A stretch of DNA of 64,000 bases from an uncultured Eggerthellaceae bacterium (GTDB lineage Bacteria; Actinomycetota; Coriobacteriia; Coriobacteriales; Eggerthellaceae): assembly GCA_944320405.1 (NCBI GenBank), contig CALUHI010000002.1:1-64000 (forward strand), written 5' to 3'. Below, piece by piece: positions 1-8,942 of this stretch. Both the position numbers and the translations under genes were made by a program. Below the pieces are notes generated by a model. It saw nothing but the letters and a program-made list of their open reading frames with translations, ran no database searches and was not told the DNA's origin. Numbering within the stretch: the first letter of the stretch is position 1; the number at the start of each line of letters is the position of its first letter.

Positions 1-135
1 TCGCGTAAACGAATCTTTCCGATAACGCATCGAAAAATCCGATTTGTCTCTCTCGCAGTATCCGGTTTTCAAGGTCCCGCCGTCTCCCCCGGAGGGGCTC
101 CGGCCGCTCCGCACTCCCGTGCGGCGCAAGAGATA
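1..135 (-). other. Probable rRNA-operon 5' leader running off the left edge
   Basis: On the minus strand this follows a near-consensus promoter and holds two GC-rich hairpins, one pairing CCGCAC with GTGCGG near 112-125 and one with CCCC/GGGG arms near 88-104. Then comes the phrase ACCTTGAAAACCGGATACTG at 62-81, which resembles the sequence often seen in 16S leaders or 16S-23S spacers. The 16S gene itself is not in the window, so this is inference from the promoter and leader. Between the promoter and the first gene (about 190-404) I see no other gene. Confidence 0.5.
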
Positions 136-190
136 ACTTTACTCGCATCTGCACCCCGTGTCAAGAACTTTTTTTAAAAAGTTTTGAAGC
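136..190 (-). promoter_or_regulatory. Strong sigma70-type promoter (rRNA P1 type)
   Basis: Read on the minus strand, a perfect -35 TTGACA (164-159) and a -10 TAAAGT (141-136) are separated by exactly 17 bp. An A/T-only stretch lies directly upstream (165-180), as in UP elements of stable-RNA promoters. Transcription runs off the left end of the window. Confidence 0.75.
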
Positions 191-404
191 TTTTCGCTTC
201 GGCTCTTTTTAAGAGGTTCTTGCCTGAAGTGAAGGCCACGCTCTCTTGGACGGGCCCGTCAAATGCGGCTTGCATATATTACGCGCTCTTTACGCTCAGC
301 GCACGAGAAATTCGCCCCTTCATAAAGCGCGCACATTAGCACAATTCTTCGCGCGCAAACCCACTAAGTATTGTTCGTATCGATGGGTGCGCACACGGTG
401 CAGC

Positions 405-1322
405 TCACTCATCTGAACCGTGGTGCCCATGTGACCCTGCTCCTGCATTCGTGCCACCGGCCTCTTTTCCGGCCCCCTGCCCTGCGCCCGAATGCGCTCC
501 GTGCTCCCCGCGCCCGCTCTCCGCACCATCCGCGCATGCATCTATGCGGTCGTGAAGCTCTCGCATCGTCATGCCGGCACAGTCGTCAAGGGTTACCGAA
601 TCGTCCAATTCCATTAGTTGTTGTGCCGCGCGGTACTTCCCTACGCCCATGCCTGCATAATGCGCGTCCTCGCGCGCTTCCGCATCTGCACGATGGCACG
701 ATCCTTCGCAGCCCGACTGTCTCAGACAATCCTCGCTTGCTCCCTGGAGGCGGGCGGCAAGGGCCTCATCGTCGGCTGTGACGCTTATCTCTATATAGGG
801 GTTGTTTTCCGCATACGCCGTGATGCCTTCGCTTGCCAGCAGTGCGGCCAAAGCGTCTTCGAAGCTTTCTCCTTCAAGGGACACCCCCTGCAAGACCACT
901 TGCCCGTCATCGTTGAGCGGCTGGGCGGCAAGCACCGTTCCGAACGCGTTGACAGAAAGCTCGAGAGACGGATTGATATCGACTCCCACGTAGGCTGCGG
1001 GCGTCGTCTGCAGCCGAACGCCCAGAACTCCTGCGGCAACCGCAAGAACGCACGCCGCTGCCGCAAGGACGCGACCGATGACCCTCCCCCATCGTTTCCG
1101 AGGCGCAGCGTTTTTAGCAGCCACGCCATCCTCATCGTCGAGCTGGGAAGCGCGGCGATCCTCGATTGCGGCGAGCGCGGCATCGCAAACGTCCTGCGGA
1201 GCATGCATTCCGTCGAAGGCATGCTTGAGCGCATCCTCCCACGGCTCGCGCTGCGGCGCCGTCGACCCAGATGGAGAAGTGGTAGTTGCCGGCGATTCTT
1301 TGATGTTTCGGATATCGGTCAT
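405..1322 (-). CDS. RsgI-like anti-sigma factor, single-pass membrane protein
   Basis: A 305-residue protein, probably the anti-sigma factor for the ECF sigma encoded just upstream, since the two reading frames overlap by 4 nt (ATGA). Residues 1-80 are cytoplasmic. Residues 81-103 form one hydrophobic segment. Residues 111-125 (YVGVDINPSLELSVN) carry the motif typical of the extracytoplasmic RsgI/anti-sigma domain. A central region holds several Cys (CLRQSGCEGSC), and the last 45 residues are a Gly/Ala/His-rich low-complexity tail. Family knowledge: RsgI-type proteins hold sigma at the membrane until an external signal acts. The signal here is unknown. The His-rich tail may bind metal (inference). 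Confidence 0.75.
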   Translation of the reverse strand: MTDIRNIKESPATTTSPSGSTAPQREPWEDALKHAFDGMHAPQDVCDAALAAIEDRRASQLDDEDGVAAKNAAPRKRWGRVIGRVLAAAACVLAVAAGVLGVRLQTTPAAYVGVDINPSLELSVNAFGTVLAAQPLNDDGQVVLQGVSLEGESFEDALAALLASEGITAYAENNPYIEISVTADDEALAARLQGASEDCLRQSGCEGSCHRADAEAREDAHYAGMGVGKYRAAQQLMELDDSVTLDDCAGMTMRELHDRIDACADGAESGRGEHGAHSGAGQGAGKEAGGTNAGAGSHGHHGSDE

Positions 1323-1810
1323 CGCAGCAACCCCCTTAGCGCAGCTTTGCCGCGTGAAATCCAGGTATAGACCGTGTTCACAGGCGCTTCCAGCAGATCG
1401 GCGATTTCGGGCGCGGTGTAGCCTTCATATACCGATAAGTAAAGCGGGGTCCGCGGTGGGTCGTCGAGGCTGCGGATGGCGTCGACAACTTCGCTTGCGA
1501 ACGAGCCCGGCTGAGATGACGGGTCGGCGGATGCCACGGCGGCCAGGCGATCGGCATCGGTTTGGCGCGCCGTGCGTCGAGCGGAAGCGCGCAGGATGTC
1601 TTTGCATGCATTGGATGCCGTGCGGACAAGCCAGGCCTTCCGATGCTCTTCGTTTTCGAAACGAGCGCCATCGGCCAGCGCGTATTTCAGAAACGTATTC
1701 TGGAAGGCATCTTGGGCGTCTTGCCGCTCAGAGAAATGCAGCATGCAGACGCGCCATACGGTGTCTGCGTGCCGTTCCATCGCAGTCTCGATGTCGTCTT
1801 TCGTCCGCAC
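1319..1810 (-). CDS. ECF-type RNA polymerase sigma factor
   Basis: A 163-residue sigma-70 family protein of ECF size. Region 2 spans about residues 18-75 (HFSERQDAQDAFQNTFLKY is the core). Region 4 is at 119-163 with the helix-turn-helix YTAPEIADLLEAPVNTVYTW. There is no region 3 and no large extension. Translation appears to start at GTG; an ATG 10 codons downstream is possible, and neither has a strong ribosome binding site. It lies 24 nt after the EF-hand-like gene and overlaps the anti-sigma gene by 4 nt, so the three genes form one minus-strand operon. It probably autoregulates this operon. Confidence 0.85.
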   Translation of the reverse strand: MRTKDDIETAMERHADTVWRVCMLHFSERQDAQDAFQNTFLKYALADGARFENEEHRKAWLVRTASNACKDILRASARRTARQTDADRLAAVASADPSSQPGSFASEVVDAIRSLDDPPRTPLYLSVYEGYTAPEIADLLEAPVNTVYTWISRGKAALRGLLR

Positions 1811-1834
1811 GATGCCGATTGCCCGTTCTGCCGC

Positions 1835-2275
1835 CTAACGGCAATGACCCATTCCGTGATGGGCGCCTACGCCGCTGCCCGTGCCAGAGCCCGTGCCGCA
1901 GCCGTATCCCATGCCGTGGCGAGCACCCCATCCTTGACGAGCTGCGCCGACGCAGTTGCCCTTCCCTGCTTCGCAGTGGTCGCACACGCCGTCACCGTTT
2001 GCATCAACGTAGTTGCCGCAACTTGGCACACCACCGCGCGCTGCACGGTTGTCGCAAATGCCGTCGCCATCGACGTCGACGTAGCAGGGGCACGAAGCCG
2101 CCATCTGGGCCACGCTTGCGATGGCATTGGAACCGCCCGCTGATGGTTGCGCGGCAGACGCGCTTGCCGCCCCCGCAAGAACAATGCCGGCAAACACCAG
2201 TGCAACAACCACCGCTGCCATGCCCGCCAGCGCAAGCGTGCGCTTTGAGTTCGAAGTCTTGCCATTCGCATTCAT
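1835..2275 (-). CDS. Secreted or membrane-anchored protein with two EF-hand-like DxDGDG loops
   Basis: A 146-residue protein. I chose the ATG at 2275 because GGGGAGG stands just upstream. An N-terminal hydrophobic segment (about residues 12-40) looks like a signal anchor. It is followed by two calcium-loop-like motifs, YVDVDGDGICD and YVDANGDGVCD, each ending in Cys-Asp, and then a Gly/Thr/Ser tail with several His and Cys. The loops match the dockerin/EF-hand Ca-binding pattern. As first gene of the ECF sigma operon it could be the target of, or the external partner for, the anti-sigma factor (inference). No enzymatic domain is visible. Confidence 0.7.
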   Translation of the reverse strand: MNANGKTSNSKRTLALAGMAAVVVALVFAGIVLAGAASASAAQPSAGGSNAIASVAQMAASCPCYVDVDGDGICDNRAARGGVPSCGNYVDANGDGVCDHCEAGKGNCVGAARQGWGARHGMGYGCGTGSGTGSGVGAHHGMGHCR

Positions 2276-2416
2276 GAGAGCCTCCCCTTGTCTTCCGCAA
2301 AGCGAGATGGCGTGCCGCACCGGCCGTCGCACCGCCTTGCTTTTTCGGATTCACCAAGAACACGTTTCGGAAGGCGGAATCCTTTCATCTTTTTTCATAG
2401 TAGTAGGAACTTTTTC

Positions 2417-2449
2417 CAAACAAAAGGGCATCGCGTCATGCGATGCCCT
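2417..2449 (-). terminator. Rho-independent terminator of the tgt-tyrS operon
   Basis: A perfect 10-bp stem (AGGGCATCGC / GCGATGCCCT, 2425-2434 and 2440-2449) with a 5-nt loop is followed on the minus strand by TTTTGTTT. It lies 27 nt past the tyrS stop. Confidence 0.85.
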
Positions 2450-2475
2450 TGCTGTCGTTTGCTTTTAACGAATGG

Positions 2476-3687
2476 CTAGACGAGCTTCACGAACTTGCGC
2501 TTGCCCACCTGAAGCGTGGCACCAGCCAGCAGGCCGGGATCCACGTTGTACTGCTTGGCAGCAACCGCCTCGCCGTTGATCTTGACGCCGCCGCCATCGA
2601 TCAGACGACGCGCCTCGCCGGTGCTGGGCGCCATGCCAGCGTCGTGCAGCAGCTTCGCCAGGTAGACCTTGCCTTCGTCGTTGGGCGTAAGGTCGGCAGC
2701 GAACTCGGGGATGCCCTCGGGCACCTCGTGCTGCTTGAACACGCGGTCGAACTGCTCCTCGGCTGCCTCGGCAGCGGCTTCGTCGTGGTAGAGCGTCACG
2801 ATGTTGCGCGCCAGCATGCGCTTGACCTTGTTGGGATGCAGCTCGTCGTTGGCCAAGCCGCGCTCGATCTCGTCAACTTCATCAACCGAAAGCGTGGACG
2901 CCAGGCGGAAGTAACGAGGCATGAGTTCGTCAGGAATGGACATGATCTTGCCGAACATGTCGGCAGGCTCGTCGGTGAGGCCCACGTAGTTGCCGTAGCT
3001 CTTCGACATCTTCTGCACGCCGTCAGTGCCCTCCAGAAGCGGCATGGTAAGCGCGATCTGGGGCTCCATGCCCATCTTCTCCATGAGCTCGCGGCCTGCC
3101 AGCAAGTTGAACAGCTGGTCGTTGCCGCCCATTTCCACATCGGCCTTGATGACTACCGAGTCGTAAGCCTGCATGACTGGGTACAGGAACTCGTGCAGGG
3201 CGATGGGCGTATGCGACTGGTAGCGCTTCGTGAAGTCGTCGCGTTCCAGGATGCGGGCCACGGTGAACTTCGAAGCGATCTCCAGCAGACCCTTCAGGTC
3301 GAGCGAAAGGATCCAGTCGGCGTTGTACACAACGGTGGTCTTTTCCGGATCAAGCACGTTGAACGCCTGCTCGACATAGGTCTTGGCATTGGCCTCGACC
3401 TCTTCCTGCGTGAGCTGGGGGCGCGTGGTGTTCTTGCCAGACGGATCGCCGATAAGAGCGGTGCCGTTGCCGATGATGAGCGTCACGCGATGACCGAGGT
3501 CCTGGAACTGGCGCATCTTGCGCAGCGGGACGGCATGGCCCAGGTGAAGGTCGGGGCTGGTGGGGTCAACGCCCAGCTTGATGTTGAGCGGCTCGCCACG
3601 CTTGAGCTTTTTCAGCAGGTCCGCCTCGGGGACGATGTTGGCGGCCCCGGATTTGATGATTCGAAGTTGTTCTTCTGCCGGAAGCAT
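2476..3687 (-). CDS. tyrS: Tyrosyl-tRNA synthetase
   Basis: Charges tRNA-Tyr with tyrosine in the cytoplasm. The 403-residue class I synthetase shows the HIGH-type signature HLGH (about residues 48-51) and a KMSKS loop in GVQKMSKSYGNYVG (near 228). The last 65 residues have the S4 RNA-binding domain pattern (GEARRLIDGGGVKINGE). The length is normal for bacterial TyrRS. AGAGGAACC precedes the ATG. It is the last gene of HAD-tgt-tyrS, 54 nt after tgt. No room exists for a T-box leader directly upstream, so it depends on the operon promoter or an unseen internal one. Confidence 0.97.
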   Translation of the reverse strand: MLPAEEQLRIIKSGAANIVPEADLLKKLKRGEPLNIKLGVDPTSPDLHLGHAVPLRKMRQFQDLGHRVTLIIGNGTALIGDPSGKNTTRPQLTQEEVEANAKTYVEQAFNVLDPEKTTVVYNADWILSLDLKGLLEIASKFTVARILERDDFTKRYQSHTPIALHEFLYPVMQAYDSVVIKADVEMGGNDQLFNLLAGRELMEKMGMEPQIALTMPLLEGTDGVQKMSKSYGNYVGLTDEPADMFGKIMSIPDELMPRYFRLASTLSVDEVDEIERGLANDELHPNKVKRMLARNIVTLYHDEAAAEAAEEQFDRVFKQHEVPEGIPEFAADLTPNDEGKVYLAKLLHDAGMAPSTGEARRLIDGGGVKINGEAVAAKQYNVDPGLLAGATLQVGKRKFVKLV

Positions 3688-3741
3688 CAGGTTCCTCTTT
3701 TCACATATATCAGTGCAACGGACGAGATTCTACCATAGGAA

Positions 3742-4890
<1,149 letters not shown>

Positions 4891-5832
4891 CTAGTTCTCC
4901 TTGCTGGTTCCGGGGCGGGTGGGCATTGAAGGTGCCGCGGGTTTCAGCGGCTTCATGGGTTTGTAAGCGCTTGCGGCGATGCGCTGCATTTCTTTCTCGT
5001 CGCGATAGAAGAGCACATTGGCCCCGTAGGCCTTCTCCACACGCGGCCATGAGACGGCGGTGGTCTCCACGCGATTCGCCGGATGCTCGCATGCGGGCAG
5101 GGTCTCAACCCACGCCGCGAACTCGGCCATGCTGCCATGCTTCACCTTGGAAAGGTCGTAGCCAACCGCATCGATCACGCAGTCGGTCACCAGATAGCCA
5201 TCGGTACCCATATCCAGCGCGGCGAGGTCTTCCACGGTGTTGTTGCCAACCATCAGCACGTCGGAGCCGCGCAAGCCGCAGGCTGCCAGGTTCTCGGCGA
5301 AGTAGGTCAGGTTCGGCTTGATGCTGGAGGAGTTCTCGAACGTGGTGATGCGGCTGAACAGGCTGGGGTCGACGCCCGCCCATGCAAGGCGCGCCTTCAC
5401 TGCCGCAAGCGGGAACATCGGCATAGTGGTAAGCAGCAGCGTGTAACCCTTTTCCGCCAGCGTCTTCACCGCCGTTGCCGCGGCGGGGTTGGGGGCAACG
5501 CCCTCCCCGATCGAGGGGAAATGATTCTCATAGAAATCCGCAAGCAGCGCCGGCCACTCGAGCGAATCTTTGCCCACGCAGTCGTAGAAGGCGTCGAAAA
5601 ACGCTTGCTCGTTGGTGATGTCGCCGCTGTGGCGCGCCATCGCCTTGATGCCCGCCTTCATGCCCGCGCCAAACGTCTGAGGGTCGGCGCCGTGCGCAGC
5701 GGCGAAACCTCCCAGCTTGGACATGTAGGCGCCCATGAACTCCTCGATGTCCATAGGCAGCAGCGTGCCGTCCAGATCGAAGAAAACCGCGCGATATTCA
5801 GGGGCTCGGTCGACGGTATTGTGTTGTTCCAT
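4891..5832 (-). CDS. HAD-superfamily hydrolase
   Basis: A 313-residue phosphatase-like protein starting at the ATG at 5832, which has GGAGGTG in front; longer in-frame starts lack this. HAD motif I is FFDLDGTLL with nucleophile D19 and acid D21. Motif II sits in LLLTTMP. Motif IV is MVGNNTVEDLAALDMG, which has NN where many members have GD before the second acidic group. The C-terminal part (about 260-313) is not typical of the fold, and its end is Pro/Lys-rich. The substrate is unknown. It is the first gene of the tgt-tyrS operon and could be a nucleotide or sugar phosphatase. Confidence 0.85.
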   Translation of the reverse strand: MEQHNTVDRAPEYRAVFFDLDGTLLPMDIEEFMGAYMSKLGGFAAAHGADPQTFGAGMKAGIKAMARHSGDITNEQAFFDAFYDCVGKDSLEWPALLADFYENHFPSIGEGVAPNPAAATAVKTLAEKGYTLLLTTMPMFPLAAVKARLAWAGVDPSLFSRITTFENSSSIKPNLTYFAENLAACGLRGSDVLMVGNNTVEDLAALDMGTDGYLVTDCVIDAVGYDLSKVKHGSMAEFAAWVETLPACEHPANRVETTAVSWPRVEKAYGANVLFYRDEKEMQRIAASAYKPMKPLKPAAPSMPTRPGTSKEN

Positions 5833-5848
5833 GCGTACGCACCTCCAG

Positions 5849-5876
5849 CTTGCACAATGACGCATGCCAGTATAAG
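5849..5876. promoter_or_regulatory. Overlapping divergent promoters for HAD-tgt-tyrS and queH
   Basis: On the plus strand CTTGCA (5849-5854) and TATAAG (5871-5876) are 16 bp apart and point to queH. On the minus strand TATACT (5874-5869) lies in the same bases and points to the HAD gene, with ATG about 37 nt downstream. The two -10 boxes overlap almost fully, so the two transcripts probably compete. Confidence 0.55.
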
Positions 5877-5941
5877 GTACAGGCGGAAGCCGGGGCGCTT
5901 TGCCCCCGGAATCAACACTCGCCGAAAGGAAATAGTCCGTT

Positions 5942-6808
5942 ATGAGAATGCTCCTGCACGCCTGCTGCGGTCCTTGCTCGCTCGAGCCCTCCCGCATCTT
6001 GAGCAGCCAGGGGCATGATCTGACCATCTTCTACGCGAACTCCAACATCGCGCCTGCCGCCGAATACGAGCACCGGCTGGAAACCCTGCGCACCTGGGCG
6101 GGTCAGGCGGGAATAGCCGTGCAGGAAGGCGAATACGATCAAGATGCCTGGGAGCGCACAGCAGGGCGCATCGGCAAAGCCGCAGTTTCCGAGGCGCGGA
6201 ACCGGTTGATGCAAGACGCTTCAAGCGGCGAGACGGCGCCTCGGCCGGACGACTGCGCCGACATTGAAGCAGAGCGTGGGTTCGGCGCATTCGGCGCGCT
6301 GACGCTCGACGAAGCCGCCGCGATTTCCGTGGATCCCGAGAAGCGCGCTGCCCGATGCCGGGCCTGCTACCGTCTGCGGCTGGAAGAGGCAGCCCGCTGT
6401 GCGGCAACACAAGGGTTCGAAGCGCTGAGCACCACGTTGGCCGTAAGCCCGTACCAGTATTCTGACATCATCCGCGAAGAGCTTGAGCGTGCCGCTGCGC
6501 AAGTGGGTGTGCAGGCGGTGTTTGAAGACTTCCGTCCGTTCTACCCGGAAGCCACGCGCCGCAGCCGCGAACTTGGGATGTATCGCCAAAACTACTGCGG
6601 CTGCCTGCTGTCCGACGCCGAGGCATCCGCCGAACGCGCCGAGCGCAAGGCGCAGCGGAAGGCTCAGCAGGCCGCCGAACGCGCCGCGCACGCCGACGAC
6701 CGCGCTGCCGAAGAGGCTCGCCTCGCAGCCAAAAAAGCCGAGCGCGCCGCCTACGACAAGAAACAAGCCCGAAAGCGCGCCATCCTAAAAGCCCTGCGCG
6801 AAAAATGA
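5942..6808 (+). CDS. queH: Epoxyqueuosine reductase QueH
   Basis: Catalyses the last step of queuosine synthesis, reduction of epoxyqueuosine in tRNA (QueH/DUF208 family, unrelated to QueG). The 288-residue protein starts LLHACCGPC (C8, C9, C12) and has RCRACYRLRLEEAA (C139, C142) and NYCGCLLSDAEA (C219, C221). These are the family's Cys ligands for its Fe-S cluster and redox pair. Two features are unusual: an insertion at about residues 75-130, and an Ala/Arg/Glu-rich helical tail (224-288) not needed by the family. AGGAAA precedes the start. It diverges from the tgt operon. Confidence 0.93.
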   Translation: MRMLLHACCGPCSLEPSRILSSQGHDLTIFYANSNIAPAAEYEHRLETLRTWAGQAGIAVQEGEYDQDAWERTAGRIGKAAVSEARNRLMQDASSGETAPRPDDCADIEAERGFGAFGALTLDEAAAISVDPEKRAARCRACYRLRLEEAARCAATQGFEALSTTLAVSPYQYSDIIREELERAAAQVGVQAVFEDFRPFYPEATRRSRELGMYRQNYCGCLLSDAEASAERAERKAQRKAQQAAERAAHADDRAAEEARLAAKKAERAAYDKKQARKRAILKALREK

Positions 6809-6823
6809 GAAAGGGGGCTGCCC

Positions 6824-6939
6824 GCTCGAAGGGCGGGCAGGATTCCGTGCTCAAACAGTCCTGAGCTCGCACGAAGCGCCCACAGGGCGTTTCGGCTCGT
6901 GCGGAACTGCGCGCGGAACCCCGCCCCCGCCCTTCGAGC
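6824..6939. repeat. Structured intergenic repeat, family 1 copy 1
   Basis: A 116-bp imperfect palindrome 15 nt after queH. Outer arms GCTCGAAGGGCGG (6824-6836) and CCGCCCTTCGAGC (6927-6939) pair. The inner part (about 6841-6918) is nearly identical, in opposite chromosomal orientation, to 26380-26466. Its stem-loop centres on AAGCGCCC / GGGCGTTT. Relative to the gene it follows, it has the same orientation as the other copy. Confidence 0.8.
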
Positions 6940-6977
6940 TGCGTTCTCGTTTTTGTCTAACAGGTTGAGCATGAGTA

Positions 6978-7125
6978 GCTGAAAAGGGCTGAGGTGCTTC
7001 GCATTCGTGGGATCGTCGGGGCGAAGCGTACTTCGGTACGTGAGCCCCGAGGATCGCACGAAGGCGGAGTGCCTCAGCCCTTTTCAGCGGACGAGTAGTT
7101 CCGCGGGTCGGCAGACCCGCGGAAC
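6978..7125. repeat. Structured intergenic repeat, family 2 copy 1 (two hairpins)
   Basis: A 111-nt hairpin (6978-7088), outer stem GCTGAAAAGGGCTGAGG with its complement and tip CGTACTTCGGTACG, is followed 9 nt later by a perfect 28-nt hairpin (7098-7125; GTTCCGCGGGTC, loop GGCA). The minus-strand end abuts the fabH stop codon. The copy at 41347-41494 has the same lengths and spacing but different, still complementary, stems. Confidence 0.85.
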
Positions 7126-7126
7126 G

Positions 7127-8239
7127 CTAAGCTTCGTACAAGATCGCGCCGCTGGTGAAGCCGCCGCCGAAGCCTACAAGAATTACTTTGTCGCCGCGCT
7201 TGATGCGGCCTTCTTCGTAAGCGTCGGAGAGGGTCATGGGGATGCAGGCAGACGACGAGTTGCCGCGGTGCGCGATGGAGATCTGGAAGCGATCCAGCGG
7301 AAGCTTCATCTTCTTCGCCGCGTACTTGATGATGCGTTCGTTGGCCTGATGGGGCACGATGAACGAGATATCGTCGATGGTGAGACCCGCGCGATCGAGC
7401 ACTTCCTGCACCGCATGATCAAGCGCCTCCACGGCGAACTTGAACACCTTCTGGCCGTGCATGTACAGCGTCTGGCGCGGACGGCCTTCGGCAACCGCCT
7501 CGGTCACGCCCATTTCCTCATCGATGCGCGGCAGACCGGGATCGATCTCCTTCGCAGCCTCGAGGTCGACGCCATTTTTGCTAAAGGGTTGCGGAGCGTC
7601 GAAGGACATGGGGCACGTGAGGGCGTTCGAGTCGTCATCGTCGTTGCGGATGAAGGTGCTCAGGATGCCCGCACGATCGGGATCCCACTCCACCACGGCG
7701 GCACCGGCGCCGTCGCCGAACAGAACGCAGGTGTTGCGATCTTTCCAGTTGGTGATGCGCGTCAGGCGCTCGCCGCCCACCACCAGCGCGCGACGGATGG
7801 GGTTGCGACGCCCCGCCTGGGGCACGCCTGCCGCAGATGCGGCCATCATGGATTCGGCGATGGTCAATCCGTAGATGAAACCCGTGCATGCAGCATTCAT
7901 ATCGAATGCCGCCGCGTTCACCAAACCCAAACGGCGGCGCAGCAGCGCAGCGCACGTGGGCACCATGACGTCGGGGGTTGCCGTAGAGTACACGATCAGG
8001 TCGATTTCCTCGGGGTCGATGCGGCGCTCGCTGTAGTCGGCGTCTTCCCAACCCAGCGCGCGGCGTGCGGCAGCTTCGGCGAGGTCGACGTTGGTCTCGT
8101 CGACGCAGATGCGGCGGGTCTTTATGCCCGTGCGCGTGGTGATCCACTCGTCACTGGTGTCCACCAGCGCCGTCAGATCGTCGTTGGAAACCTCAAGCGC
8201 GGGCAGCGCCTTCCCGCAACCGATGATCGCACAACCCAT
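7127..8239 (-). CDS. fabH: Beta-ketoacyl-ACP synthase III
   Basis: Starts fatty-acid synthesis by condensing an acyl-CoA primer with malonyl-ACP. The 370-residue thiolase-fold enzyme has catalytic Cys118 in NAACTGF, His in VPHQAN (about 300), and an Asn in AHRGNSSSA, a variant of the usual GNTSAA loop. The C-terminal glycine loop GFGGGFTSG is intact. It is slightly longer than E. coli FabH because of a short insertion around residue 140-150 and an acidic segment near 185-200. A promoter-like TATACT sits at 8311-8306, so it probably has its own transcript. No FapR- or FabT-type operator was recognised. Confidence 0.95.
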   Translation of the reverse strand: MGCAIIGCGKALPALEVSNDDLTALVDTSDEWITTRTGIKTRRICVDETNVDLAEAAARRALGWEDADYSERRIDPEEIDLIVYSTATPDVMVPTCAALLRRRLGLVNAAAFDMNAACTGFIYGLTIAESMMAASAAGVPQAGRRNPIRRALVVGGERLTRITNWKDRNTCVLFGDGAGAAVVEWDPDRAGILSTFIRNDDDDSNALTCPMSFDAPQPFSKNGVDLEAAKEIDPGLPRIDEEMGVTEAVAEGRPRQTLYMHGQKVFKFAVEALDHAVQEVLDRAGLTIDDISFIVPHQANERIIKYAAKKMKLPLDRFQISIAHRGNSSSACIPMTLSDAYEEGRIKRGDKVILVGFGGGFTSGAILYEA

Positions 8240-8340
8240 GTCGGCATCTTCCCTTCTTCAAGATTCAGCGGCGCTTAAGAAAAGCGCGCCTACACCAACC
8301 CATCCAGTATAGCGAATCACCGCGGCAATGGCGCAACGCG

Positions 8341-8910
8341 CTATCGTCGGGCAGATGCCTTCCGAAGGTTCGGCAGCGCCTTGCGCACCGCCCGGGCAAC
8401 CGCGACGGCAGCGGCAAGCTTTGCCAGATCGGGAACGATGAACGGGGCGATGGCAGCCAAGAACGCCGGCATGGGGCCCATGTTGGCCACAAACATCAGC
8501 TGCACCCAACCACATGCGTAGGAAACCGCAAGAAGCACCAAACAGGCAGCAAACTCGCGCGCGAACCCGCGCCCGCCTTCACGCGGCGGCACGGCTTTCA
8601 GCAGCACCAACGCCGCAACAGCGCCCAGCACGAAACCCCACAGAAAGCCGCCCGTACCACCCAGCAGCATGCCAATGCCGCCGCGCATGCCCGAGAACAC
8701 CGGCGCGCCTACAGCGCCTAAAAGCAGATAGGCGCCCAGGGCAGCAAAACACTCACTCGGACGCAGCGCCAAAACGGCGAATGCCAGCACGAACGTCTGC
8801 AAGGTGAACGGAACCGGGCCCAGCGGAACGGCAACCCACGCCGACACCGCCAGCAAAGCAACGGTCATCCCCACATACGCAACAGAGCGGGTGCGGTCTT
8901 TCCGATTCAT
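8341..8910 (-). CDS. bioY: Biotin transporter, ECF S component BioY
   Basis: A 189-residue, six-helix membrane protein of the BioY family, which captures biotin and works alone or with an ECF energizing module. Typical segments are VAVPLGPVPFTLQTFVL near residues 26-42, the GAYLLLGAVGAPVFSG loop (59-74), and GGTGGFLWGF (84-93). GGAAAGGA precedes the ATG. It begins 32 nt after the MATE exporter gene and probably shares its transcript. No energizing AAT subunits are in the window. No BirA site was recognised. Confidence 0.93.
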   Translation of the reverse strand: MNRKDRTRSVAYVGMTVALLAVSAWVAVPLGPVPFTLQTFVLAFAVLALRPSECFAALGAYLLLGAVGAPVFSGMRGGIGMLLGGTGGFLWGFVLGAVAALVLLKAVPPREGGRGFAREFAACLVLLAVSYACGWVQLMFVANMGPMPAFLAAIAPFIVPDLAKLAAAVAVARAVRKALPNLRKASARR

Positions 8911-8942
8911 GAAAGGCGTCCTTTCCCTCTGGCACGGTGCGG

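Noticed and set aside
2443-3738. A 431-codon open frame antisense to tyrS
   Set aside because: It is opposite a certain tyrS gene and has low-complexity His/Arg/Gln composition.
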